Shown piece after piece: positions 47,707 to 58,896 of a stretch of 64,000 nt of DNA. The stretch lies in the NCBI RefSeq assembly GCF_001507665.1, contig NZ_CP013910.1:2417501-2481500 (forward strand). Direction: 5' to 3'. Made by a program: the position numbers and the translations under genes. Source of the DNA: Deinococcus actinosclerus. Lineage in GTDB: Bacteria; Deinococcota; Deinococci; Deinococcales; Deinococcaceae. The notes beneath the pieces are model-generated. The model did no database searches and was not told the DNA's origin. It was given only the letters and a program-made list of their open reading frames with translations. Position 1 is the first letter of the stretch. Every line of letters starts with the position of its first letter.

Positions 47707-48165
47707 GTGGACAAAGCAAGCATGAGCGAAAGCCAGCTTCAGCAGAGGCAGACGCTGGCACAAGACCTGTCAGCGCAGGGCTGGCAACTCAAGAATGAGG
47801 ACGCGTTCAACCATGACCTGTGGCTCAGCGCGGAACTGACGGCCCGGAAGCGGATTCCCGAGAGCATCATGGAACTCAACTACAGCTTCGAGAACAGCTA
47901 TGTCGGGTTCACCGTGGCAAAATTCGACGAAGGCCGGGCCGAGTACATCATCTATTTCGATGACTGGGACACGTCGCAGGGGATTGTTCAGGACATCCTC
48001 AGGCACTCGGAGCAGATGACGGTCGCCCGGGCCGCCCAGTGGTCCGTCGAACTTGTCAGGAAACATCCTGGGAACGTGTTCTTCTTCACCGGATCGGACA
48101 GCATCGAACTCACGGAGGCGAACGCCCTGGACGTGTTCGAGCGTTTCAATCTCGAAGTGGGTTGA
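47707..48165 (+). CDS. Candidate immunity protein for the upstream toxin
   Basis: A 152-residue acidic soluble protein, no signal peptide, with YSFENSYVGFTVAKFDEGRAEYIIYFDDW and FFFTGSDSIELTEANALDVFERF. It starts 2 nt after the toxin stop at a GTG, with TGAGG overlapping the toxin's last codons as ribosome site; an in-frame ATG at 47722 lacks a good site. Codon use is less GC-biased than neighbours, as is the toxin's C-terminus. No family recognised; the immunity role is inferred from position, size and coupling. Confidence 0.65.
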   Translation: MDKASMSESQLQQRQTLAQDLSAQGWQLKNEDAFNHDLWLSAELTARKRIPESIMELNYSFENSYVGFTVAKFDEGRAEYIIYFDDWDTSQGIVQDILRHSEQMTVARAAQWSVELVRKHPGNVFFFTGSDSIELTEANALDVFERFNLEVG

Positions 48166-48612
48166 CCGGCCCAGGATCACGCAGCACTCCGCTTAAGCGG
48201 CTCTGCACGCGGCCCTCCGGAGCAGTTCTCCGAGGGGCAGCTTCAGGCAAGGAATGACCTGATGCCCCCATCCGCGGCTTCGCAGTTGTGCCCGCGAACT
48301 GGACGGCCGTGGTCGCCACGGGTGACCGGAAGCTGCGCTGCATTCCCGACGCTGCAGGCCAGACAGACCTGACCCTGCGCCGCATCTGGCAATGCGGCAA
48401 GGGCCTGACGGCAGGCCTCCGACGTGGTCGCGTTCCGTTGTGCCCTCTCCCCCTGAGGGACTCGCAGAGCCGCGAAGCAGTGGAGCGACAAGGTGGAAGG
48501 CTGAGGGGCCCACCGGGCGACTCCGCATGACGAGGGATCACTCGAATCTCGTATCAGTCCATGGTCAAGGCAGAGCGGCGAGGAGAAGCGCGCCCCGCGC
48601 TAGTCTGACCGA
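48166..48612. other. 447-bp gene-poor stretch downstream of toxin/immunity genes
   Basis: No credible complete gene. Minus-strand frames of 82-131 codons are open but start with low-complexity text and have no promoter. A palindrome CGCTTAAGCG (48191-48200) and a CTCC-rich block near 48440 occur. The stretch may be the decayed remnant of a toxin-immunity cassette or an interspersed repeat. The promoter of the next gene (TAGTCT, 48601-48606) is at its end. Confidence 0.4.
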
Positions 48613-49422
48613 ATGATCCGGTTGCTGTTTGTGGGGGATGTGTTCGCCGCGGCGGGGCGGCGGGTGCTGGGGTCGCACCTGCCGTCCCTGCGCTCGAAGT
48701 CGGATTTCATCGTGGTGAACATGGAGAACGCGGCGGGGGGTTTTGGCCTGCACCGCGAGGGCGCGGACGGGGCGCTGAAGGCCGGGGCGCACTGCATGAC
48801 GCTGGGGAACCACGCGTGGCATCACAAGGACGTGTACGTGCTCATGCAGGACGAGGGCACGTACCCGATCGTGCGGCCGCTGAACTACAGCGATCCGGGC
48901 ACGCCGGGCGTGGGCTGGCGCAGCTTCGACGTGAAGACCGCGCAGGGCACCGAGCGGTTGACGGTCGTGAACCTGCTGGGCCGGGTGTTCATGGAGGCGG
49001 TGGACAACCCGTTCCGCGCGATGGACACGCTGCTGGAACGCGACGATCTGGGCAGCGTGTTCGTGGATTTCCACGCCGAGGCGACCAGTGAGAAGCAGGG
49101 CATGGCGCGGTACCTGGACGGGCGGGTGGCCGCGGTAATCGGCACGCACACGCACGTGCCCACAGCGGACACGCGGATCCTGCCGGGCGGCACGGCGTTC
49201 CAGGCGGACGCGGGCTTCACCGGGCCGTTCGAGTCGATCATCGGCAGTGATCCGCACGGCCCGATCGAGCGCTTCGTGACCGAGCGCCCGCACCGCTACG
49301 GCGCGGCGGACGGCCCGGCGGAACTGAACGGCGTCTTTGTCCAGATAGAGGGCAACCGGGCCGTGGGGATTGAACGGTACCGTTACGTGGAAGGGCAGGA
49401 GAGCGGTGGTCAGCTCTCTTGA
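48613..49422 (+). CDS. YmdB/TIGR00282 family metallophosphoesterase
   Basis: A 269-residue phosphodiesterase related to YmdB of Bacillus and DR1281 of D. radiodurans. Metal motifs in order: [57 protein letters not shown]. Family members hydrolyse 2',3'-cyclic nucleotides and affect biofilm-type decisions in Bacillus. Leaderless ATG, 6 nt after TAGTCT. Confidence 0.92.
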   Translation: MIRLLFVGDVFAAAGRRVLGSHLPSLRSKSDFIVVNMENAAGGFGLHREGADGALKAGAHCMTLGNHAWHHKDVYVLMQDEGTYPIVRPLNYSDPGTPGVGWRSFDVKTAQGTERLTVVNLLGRVFMEAVDNPFRAMDTLLERDDLGSVFVDFHAEATSEKQGMARYLDGRVAAVIGTHTHVPTADTRILPGGTAFQADAGFTGPFESIIGSDPHGPIERFVTERPHRYGAADGPAELNGVFVQIEGNRAVGIERYRYVEGQESGGQLS

Positions 49423-49450
49423 CGGTGTCCTTCCGGAGAGAGAACTGACC
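49408..49450 (+). terminator. Hairpin overlapping the 3' end of the phosphodiesterase gene
   Basis: GGTCAG (49408-49413) pairs with CTGACC (49445-49450), with TCTCT/AGAGA inner pairs. There is no U-run. Confidence 0.4.
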
Positions 49451-49576
49451 CGAGCGAAGCGAGTACCCGCAGTGGGCAGCGGTCTGGAGTGAAGCCGGTG
49501 GGCGTGCTGTCCTCCCGCTGGCGGAACGAAGGAACCGCTGCCGGGATCGCTTCCCTGCCGGCTGAAGGGAGTGAAC

Positions 49577-52072
<2,496 letters not shown>

Positions 52073-52091
52073 CGGCTGGACCGGGCAACGT

Positions 52092-52116
52092 GGGGAGGGG
52101 GCGACCTCTCCCCTTT
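52092..52116 (+). terminator. Short terminator after ppc
   Basis: GGGGAG pairs with CTCCCC across a 10-nt loop and is followed by TTT. Confidence 0.6.
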
Positions 52117-52184
52117 CCCGTGCGTGGAGACCGGGTGGGACACCTCCTATCACCCATTACCCAGCCACCATCCTCCCCACAGCT

Positions 52185-52198
52185 GGAAGCGATACCAT
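52185..52198 (+). promoter_or_regulatory. Second amylase: -10 box with overlapping imperfect operator
   Basis: TACCAT (52193-52198) lies 6 nt before the ATG. GGAAGCGATACC (52185-52196), a CG-centred imperfect palindrome of LacI-site type, overlaps it. Confidence 0.4.
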
Positions 52199-52204
52199 GT
52201 CAGC

Positions 52205-53659
52205 ATGCGTCATTACGCCCTGCTGGGCGCGCTGCTGACCTCCCTGGCGGGCGGTTCGGGCGCGCAGACGGCCCTGCCCATCCCCACCTTCGAGGGGCAG
52301 GTGATCTATCAGGTCATGCCCGACCGCTTCTTCGACGGGAACCCCGCGAACAACCAGGGCGTGAACCGCGACGACCCGCGCGCCTGGCACGGCGGGGACC
52401 TGCCGGGCCTCACGCAGAAACTCGCGTACATCCAGAAGCTGGGGGCAACGTCGGTGTGGCTCACGCCGGTGTACCAGCAGCAGGCCACGAACTCGTTCGG
52501 CACGGCCGGGTACCACGGGTACTGGCCCGCGGACTTCCGGAACGTGGACCCGCACTTCGGGACGCTGGCGGACTTCGGGACGTTCGTGAAGGCCGCGCAG
52601 GGCGCCGGGATGCGCGTCGTGCTCGATCAGGTCATCAACCACTACGGGTACGAGGCGGCCGCCGTGCGCCTGCGCAAGGACTGGTTCAACACCCAGGCGC
52701 AGTGCGACGCGACTCAAAACAAGGACGTGGACTGCCCCCTGTCGGGCCTGCCGGACCTGCGCCAGAGCAACCCGCAGGTGCGCGACCTCCTGCTCGGGAA
52801 CGCAAACTTCTGGCGCGAACAGGGCGTGAACGCCTTCCGCTACGACGCGATCAAGCACGTCGAGCGGCCCTTCCTGAACGACCTGCTGGCCGCCGACCGC
52901 CGCGCGGGCACCTGGACGCTCGGCGAGTGGTTCGGCGCGGACACCGGCACCGTCGCGGACTGGCAGAAGGCGGGCTTCGACAGCCTGTTCCTGTTCAGCC
53001 TGCAGGACGCCATGAAAACCAGCGTGATGGGCGAGGGCAGCCTGGACGCCGTCCGTCAGGTGCTCGCCCGCCAGGGTGAACTGCCGCGCCCGGGCGAGGT
53101 GGCGCTGTTCCTCGACAACCACGACGTGCCGCGCTTCGCGCAGGGCAGCCTGTTCGAGGACGTGGGTCAGGAGCGCACCCGCTACGGCCTGCGCGCCCTG
53201 ATGACCCTGCGCGGCGTGCCCGTCATCTGGCAGGGCACCGAGATCGCCATGCGCGGCGCCGCGGACCCCGACAACCGCCGCGACATGCGCTTCGAGGACG
53301 CGTGGACGCCCGCCGAGCGCGCCGTGTTCGGCGCCACGCAGGCCGCCATCGCCGCGCGCAAGGCCAGCCCGGCCCTGAGTAGCGGCTCGCAGACGCTGCT
53401 GCCCACCCCGGACAGTGTCAGCGGCCAGCTCCTGCTCTTCACCCGCGAACTGAACGGCCAGACCGTCCTCGCCGCGTGGCACAGCGGCAACGCCCGCCGC
53501 ACGTACTCCCTGAAACTGGGCAGCCTGGGCATGAAGTGGGCCGCGCTGGCCGCCACGCCCTCGCTGTTCGCCGGGCAGAATGCGAAGGTCAGCGTCAGCG
53601 GCGGGTACCTGCACCTGAGCCTCCCCGCGCGGGACGCCGCCGCCTTCCGCGTGCAATAA
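52205..53659 (+). CDS. Secreted GH13 alpha-amylase
   Basis: A 484-residue GH13 enzyme with a cleavable signal peptide (MRHYALLGALLTSLAGGSGA). The triad is D214 in FRYDAIKH, E241 in TLGEWFG and D307 in DNHDVPRF. Early motifs VIYQVMPDRFFDGNPANN and GYHGYWPADFRNVDPHFG match the other amylase at 21876, so the two are paralogues, but this one lacks the lipobox and the starch-binding domain. It would act on soluble malto-oligosaccharides. The ATG is leaderless; in-frame sequence upstream to 52124 is not used. Confidence 0.92.
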   Translation: MRHYALLGALLTSLAGGSGAQTALPIPTFEGQVIYQVMPDRFFDGNPANNQGVNRDDPRAWHGGDLPGLTQKLAYIQKLGATSVWLTPVYQQQATNSFGTAGYHGYWPADFRNVDPHFGTLADFGTFVKAAQGAGMRVVLDQVINHYGYEAAAVRLRKDWFNTQAQCDATQNKDVDCPLSGLPDLRQSNPQVRDLLLGNANFWREQGVNAFRYDAIKHVERPFLNDLLAADRRAGTWTLGEWFGADTGTVADWQKAGFDSLFLFSLQDAMKTSVMGEGSLDAVRQVLARQGELPRPGEVALFLDNHDVPRFAQGSLFEDVGQERTRYGLRALMTLRGVPVIWQGTEIAMRGAADPDNRRDMRFEDAWTPAERAVFGATQAAIAARKASPALSSGSQTLLPTPDSVSGQLLLFTRELNGQTVLAAWHSGNARRTYSLKLGSLGMKWAALAATPSLFAGQNAKVSVSGGYLHLSLPARDAAAFRVQ

Positions 53660-53671
53660 CCCCGCTCCAGC

Positions 53672-53702
53672 GAGGGGGCGGACCTGCGCGGCCCGCCCCC
53701 TC
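53672..53702. terminator. Bidirectional terminator
   Basis: A 10-bp stem GAGGGGGCGG / CCGCCCCCTC between convergent genes. Confidence 0.75.
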
Positions 53703-53715
53703 TTCCCCACGCCCG

Positions 53716-54108
53716 TTATGCCCGCAGGGGCCGGGGGACCGGCAGGGTGTACGTCGCGAACGGCTTCCACTGCCCGCCCGGGTGGTGGCGCGCGATGGGC
53801 TGATCGCGGTCGTCCACGTACACCATGCGGTAGCGCACGCGGCCCAGTTCCAGCCCGCCCCGCTGCCGCCACAGCACCTGCACGTCCACGTTCGTGGCGG
53901 CCGGATCGGTGTCCCGCGCGGACAGGATGCTGAACCCATCCAGGGTGCCGGGGTACGCGCGGCGCACCTGCCGCACGCTGCGCCGCCGCGTGGGAAAGAG
54001 GCGCGCGGGCAGCGCCAGGGCCATCGCATGGTACTGCCCGCCCTGCCAGTGCGTCAGGAACGCGCTGAGCGCCTCCTGCGGCGTGGAGTTGGTCGGCGTG
54101 ATGTCCAT
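53716..54108 (-). CDS. Conserved protein of unknown function
   Basis: A 130-residue protein without signal peptide. It begins MDITPTNSTPQEALSAFLTHWQGGQYHAMALALP, resembling the helical start of NTF2-like or DUF4878-type folds, and continues with paired strands (NVDVQVLWRQRGGLELGRVRYRMVYVD). The start at 54108 is preferred over upstream in-frame codons. Family assignment is only a guess. Confidence 0.6.
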   Translation of the reverse strand: MDITPTNSTPQEALSAFLTHWQGGQYHAMALALPARLFPTRRRSVRQVRRAYPGTLDGFSILSARDTDPAATNVDVQVLWRQRGGLELGRVRYRMVYVDDRDQPIARHHPGGQWKPFATYTLPVPRPLRA

Positions 54109-54190
54109 ACCCCAGCATGCCACGCCCCGGCCCCGGCGGGCCATCCCACGAATGGCGCAACCCGGCAAGCAGTGAACTCAGCCGAACCTC

Positions 54191-54622
54191 CTATGCGGAC
54201 GAGTTGGCGGCAAGACTGCGGAGCCAGGCCTGATACCAGTCGAGCTGATCCTGAACCGTTGCGGGCTGAACGTCAGGGCCAGTCTGGAAGATATCAACGG
54301 TGTCCAGGCCACCCCGCACTCCCATCCTCAGACGGCTGCCAACCGATCCGATGCCCATGTTCAGGGCCATGGGGGTCACCGTGACGTTCAGGCTGGTGCC
54401 GTAACAGATGAGCAGCCATCCCTGCGCTTCCAGCGCAAGCCGCAGCGCGGTCAATGCATCCCAGCCGGTCGCCTCATGCGCTGTGAGAACTCCAGCCGAG
54501 TCCACTTGCAGGCTCAGGGAGATCAGACCGTCTGCCTTCTCCTGAATCGTCAGTGTGGTCTGCCTCTCCTGCCCCGTGGTCATGTTCCGCAGGGCAAGCT
54601 GAGAGACGTCGATTTCGGTCAC
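54191..54622 (-). CDS. Protein of unknown function
   Basis: A 143-residue soluble protein with GWDALTALRLALEAQGWLLICYGTSLNV in the middle and VQDQLDWYQAWLRSLAAN at the end. It starts with GTG, has GGAG 5-6 nt upstream and begins 10 nt after the membrane-protein gene, so they form one operon. Codon use is less GC-biased than neighbours. It could be an orphan immunity-type protein, but I see no direct evidence. Confidence 0.6.
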   Translation of the reverse strand: MTEIDVSQLALRNMTTGQERQTTLTIQEKADGLISLSLQVDSAGVLTAHEATGWDALTALRLALEAQGWLLICYGTSLNVTVTPMALNMGIGSVGSRLRMGVRGGLDTVDIFQTGPDVQPATVQDQLDWYQAWLRSLAANSSA

Positions 54623-54632
54623 TCACGGCTCC

Positions 54633-54974
54633 TCAGGCACGCAGCGCGCGCTGCCCCAGGAACAGCGCGCCGGCGCCGATCAGCGAGGTGAGGATCGGTG
54701 CCCAGGGCAGCCCTGGCGCGCGGTAGCCTTCGCCCAGGCGGGCGCGCATGCCGCTCTCGCTCTGCGACTGGCCGTTGTGCGAGTAGATGATCGCCCCAGC
54801 CAAGAACGTCAGGATCAGGCCGCCCCAGCCGAGGGCAGTGGCAGCGCCCGCGCGGGTCAGGCCGCCCGCCAGGAGCGCCCCGACGAGCACGCACAGCAGG
54901 CCGGTCCCCAGACCGGCGCCCAGGCCGTACAGGACAATCTGGCCGAGTCGGGCGGCGCGGGTCTGGGTGGTCAT
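54633..54974 (-). CDS. Small membrane protein of unknown function
   Basis: A 113-residue protein with three hydrophobic segments (IVLYGLGAGLGTGLLCVLVGALLAG, LGWGGLILTFLAGAIIY, APILTSLIGAGALFLG). The ATG at 54974 follows TAGAGT by 6 nt (leaderless). First gene of a two-gene operon with 54191-54622. Confidence 0.65.
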   Translation of the reverse strand: MTTQTRAARLGQIVLYGLGAGLGTGLLCVLVGALLAGGLTRAGAATALGWGGLILTFLAGAIIYSHNGQSQSESGMRARLGEGYRAPGLPWAPILTSLIGAGALFLGQRALRA

Positions 54975-55020
54975 GTGGGGACTCTATGTCCGAAGGGAGC
55001 GCGGCTCAAGCGAATCTGTC

Positions 55021-58000
55021 CTATCCGGCGCGGGCGTCGTCGTGCTGGCGGATGCTCAGGACGCGGCTGGCGCCGGTCTGGTCGGTGGTGACGCCCCACA
55101 GGGCGTGCGCGACTTCCATGGTGGCTTTCTGGTGCGTGACGAGCAGGAACTGCGCGCCGCGTTCGCTGAAGCGCTTCAGGAAGGCGGTGAAGCGGCGGAT
55201 GTTCGCCTCGTCCAGCGGGGCGTCCACCTCGTCCAGCACGGCCAGGGGGAGGCCCCCGGCGCTGCCTTCGCCGCCCGCGTGGTTCAGGGCGAACAGGAAG
55301 CCCAGGCCCGCCATGGTGCGTTCCCCGGCGGAGAGCAGCGTCATGGAGCGGGTGCGTTTCCCGCGCGGCTGCACGGCGAGACGCAGGCCGCGCAGGATGC
55401 CCGCGTCGTCCGTTTCGGGTTCCAGGTCGCCCTGCCCGCCGAGGAGTTCGGTGCTGTACTCGCGGAAGGCGGTGTTGACGCGGTCGAAGGCGGCGCGGGT
55501 GGCGTGTTCCTCGGCCGCCTGGAGTCCCTGCAGGTGCGTGCGGAGTTCCTGCGCGGCGGCGTCCGCGTCGTGCAGTTCGGCCCGCTGGGCGTCCAGCAGC
55601 GCGGTCTCGGCGGCGTGGTCGGCCTCGGCGCGGGCGTTCACAGGCCCCAGGGCGTCCAGGGCGGCGCGGGTGCGGGTCAGTTCGGCCGTCCACTCGCGGG
55701 GGGTGCCGGGCGGGAGGCAGCCGTCGGGGATGGGTTCGAGGCTGCCCTCGCGCCGGGCGATCAGAAGGCGCAGGTCGTCCAGGCGGGCGCGGGCCTTGTT
55801 CTGCGTGCCGATGAGGCTGGCGTAGTCCTGACTGGCCTTCTCGCGGGCGTACTCGGCGCGGGCGTACTCGTTCTCGTCCAGGGTGCCCAGCGCGGCCTCG
55901 CGGCGGGCCACTTCGGCGCGGGCGGCGTCCAGGGCGGCGTCCTGGGCGGTCAGCGAGGTGGCGTTCGTCTCCAGGCGGGCGCGCAGGTCCCCGGCGCGGG
56001 CGCGGCCGGTGCGGTAGGCGCGCCACGCGGCGTCCGCCTGCTGCGCCAGGGCGAGGGCCTCGGCGGCGTGGCGTTCCTGCGCGCGGTGCGTCTCGGCGTC
56101 CCCCCGGGCGGCCTGGAGGCTGGCGGTCAGGGCGTCCACGTCCGGGAGGGGCTCGCCGGGTGCCAGGGGTTCGGGTTCGTCGGGGCCCAGGCGGGCGGCG
56201 AGGCGGTCGTGGTTCGCCTGGAGGCTGCGGGTCTGCGCGCCCAGTTCGGTCACGCGGCGCTCGGCACTCGCCTCTTCCTGCGCGGCGCGTTCGCGGGCGG
56301 CGAGCAGGGTGGCGTGCCGCTCGGTCCCCCCGCGAGGATCGCCTCGACCTTCTTCAGTTCGGCGTTCAGGCGCGCGCTCTGACGGTCGGCGTCTTCCAGT
56401 TCCGCGTCGAGTTCCTGGAAACGGCGCTGGTCGCCCAGGACGCCGCTGCCGGTGTCGCGGGCGCGGCCCCCGGTGATCGCGCCGCCGGGTTCGACGAGTT
56501 CGCCGTCCAGCGTGACGAGGCGGGGGCGGCTGGCGTGCGCGCGGGCAATGCGGTTTGCGGCGCGCAGGTCGCGGACGACCAGCGTGTCGGCCAGGATGCT
56601 CTCGGCGACCAGGGGTGGGTCGCTGGGGCACAGGTCGGCGAGGTTGCCGATCACGCCGTCCTCGCGCAGCAGCGCGCCGTCGCGGCGGGGCCGGGCGCGG
56701 ATGAGGTCCAGCGGCAGGAAGGTGGCGCGGCCGCCCACGCGCCTCAGTTCGTCGATAATCTCGCGGGCGTCGTCCGCGCGGTTCACGACGACCTGTTCCA
56801 GGCGGCGGCCCAGGGCGGCGCCCAGCGCGGTCTCGTATTCGGCGGGGACGGTCAGCAGGTCCGCGACAGAGCCCACGATGCCCGGGTGGTCGAGGCGCAG
56901 GGCGTTGCGGGCGCCCTCGCCGTAGCGGGCGTAGGAGTTGAGGGTCTGTTCCAGCCGGTCGCGTTCGCGCCGCAGTGGGGCGACGCTGGCGTTCACGCGG
57001 GCCAGCTCGCCGCGCAGGTGCCGCTCGTGCTGCGTGGCGGCCTCGCGCTCGTCGCGGACGCCCAAGTAGGCGCGCTCGGCCTGCTCCCGGGCGGTGCGGG
57101 CGTGCCCGAGGCGTTCCTGCGCGGCCTCCAGCGCTTCGCGGGCCTGGGTCAGGTTGCCCTGGGCGCGCTCGTACTCGGCGCGGATGGTCTCGCGGCTGGC
57201 GTCCTGGCGGGCGGCGGCCTCGGCGGCGCGGGCGGCCAGGGCGCGGGCGCGGGTCAGGTCGGCGTCCAGGGTGCGGGCGCGGCGTTCAGAGGCGTCCGCC
57301 TGCGTGCGCGCCTGCGTCAGCGCGGCGTCCAGCGCGGTGAGGTCCGGGGCGGGCTGTTCGGGCGGCGTGCGCGGCAGCCCCTCCAGTTCGGCCGTCAGGG
57401 TCTGTCGTTCGGCGTCCAGGTGCGCGCGGTAGCGCTGCGCCTGCGCGGCGGCGTCGCGGGCGGCGCGCAGGGTGTCCAGCGCTCCGGCGTACGCGTCGCG
57501 CCTCGCGCGGGCGTCCTGCGCGGCGTCACGGGCGGCGTCCACGGCGGTGGCGGCCGCCTGCACGTCGGCGGCCAGGGCGGCGCTGCGGGCCTCCAGCTCG
57601 GCCGCTTCGGTGCGGGCCGCGAAGACCTCGCGCGCCAGGGTGAGCTGCCGGTCGCGCCTCAGGGCGTCCTCCAGCGTCAGCATCCGGCCGCTCAGATCGC
57701 GGTGGGTGCGGGCGTCCTGCGCGGCGCGCGCCAGCCGCTCCAGCGCCGCCTCGCGTTCGCTGAGCACCAGCCGCAGCGAGTCCAGGTGGGTGTCGGCCTC
57801 GCGCAGCCGCGCCTCGGTCTCCTGGCGGGCGGTCACGGCGCGCGACAGTCCGGCGGCCTCCTGCACGTAGCCCAGCAGGGTTTTGCCCTCGGCCTGCACG
57901 ACGCCGCTGACCTCGCCCTGTCCGATCACGGCCAGTCCGCCGGGGCCCAGGCCGGTGCCGCGCAGCGCGCCCTGCACGTCCCGCACCCGCACGCCGCGCC

Positions 58001-58325
58001 CGTTCAGGTCCTGCTCGCCGGTCCCGTCGCGGTATACGCGCCGCGCGAGGTTCACGCGCTCCCCGGCGGGCGTCACGAGTTCCAGCTGCACCTCCGCGAG
58101 GCCCAGCGGGGCCTTGCCGCCGCTGCCGTGGAAGATCAGCTCGGTGCCGCGCCCGGCGCGCAGGTCACGCGCGCGGGCCTGGTGGGTGGCCCAGCGGATG
58201 GCCTCCACGACGTTGCTTTTGCCGCTGCCGTTCGGCCCGATGACGGCGCTGACGCCGGGCCCGAACTCCAGGCGGGTGCGGTCGGCGAAACTCTTGAAGC
58301 CCTGCAGGGTGACGCTCTGAAGCAT
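55021..58325 (-). pseudogene. smc: Chromosome segregation protein SMC, interrupted by an apparent -1 frameshift
   Basis: SMC ATPases organise and segregate chromosomes. The N-terminal part has Walker A GPNGSGKS (30-37), a Q-loop region, a long coiled coil and a hinge (GIVGSVADLLTVPAEYETALGAALG). It stops at 56250 if read through. The rest, with coiled coil, signature LLSAGERTMAGLGFLFAL and Walker B LAVLDEVDAPLDEANIRRF, lies in a second frame ending at 55021. The break is at six C on the plus strand (56326-56331); seven would give a continuous chain of about 1101 residues. Both halves are otherwise intact, so a sequencing error or very recent mutation is likely. Last gene of an operon with smpB. 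Confidence 0.88.
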
Positions 58326-58344
58326 GATTACCGGCCGGCGCCTG

Positions 58345-58896
58345 TCACTGGTCGGCGCAGTCCCCGGCCGTGAAGGGCTGCGTCAGGTCCATGCGGCCCA
58401 GCGCCTCGACCCCCTGCCCGGCCACCAGGAAGGTCACGTCCTGCCCCTTCTGCTCGAGCAGGGTGCGGGTCAGGGTGCACAGCAGCATGCGCTCGCCGCT
58501 GGCGCCGTAGCGCAGCTTGGTGTACGCGTCGGGCAGATCCACGTAGTAGTGCTGCCCGCGCAGGTATACCTTCGGGGAGGGCGTGCCGGTCGGCACGACG
58601 CCCAGGAAGCTCTTGTCGTACGGGCCGCGCGCCCAGACGTCCACGGCGGCCTGCGCCACCGAGCGGGTGTTCGTGCGCGACACCTGCACGGTGCGGGTCT
58701 CGGCCTTCAGGGTCTGCACCTGCAGGTCCGTGAAGTACACCTTGACCTTCAGGGTCTGCCGCTCGGTCAGTTCCAGCTTGGGCGGCTCCGGCGTGGGCGG
58801 CGTGCGCTGCACGGCCTGCAGGGCCAGGACCGACACGGCCAGCAGGCCGGCCGCCACCACGTTGAACGGCGAGAACAGCTTGCGCGGCACGCTCAC
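58345..58896 (-). CDS. GerMN-domain lipoprotein-like/membrane-anchored protein
   Basis: A 183-residue protein with an N-terminal membrane anchor (FNVVAAGLLAVSVLALQAV) and a GerMN domain: KVKVYFTDLQVQTLKAETRTV, LWARGP-like VDVWARGPYDKSFLGVVPTGT, and a late LLCTLTRTLLEQKGQDVTFLVAG. GerMN domains occur in cell-wall and spore proteins and are thought to bind peptidoglycan or partners. It starts with GTG overlapping the stop of the amidase-like gene (GTGA), and smc begins 19 nt downstream. Confidence 0.85.
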   Translation of the reverse strand: MSVPRKLFSPFNVVAAGLLAVSVLALQAVQRTPPTPEPPKLELTERQTLKVKVYFTDLQVQTLKAETRTVQVSRTNTRSVAQAAVDVWARGPYDKSFLGVVPTGTPSPKVYLRGQHYYVDLPDAYTKLRYGASGERMLLCTLTRTLLEQKGQDVTFLVAGQGVEALGRMDLTQPFTAGDCADQ

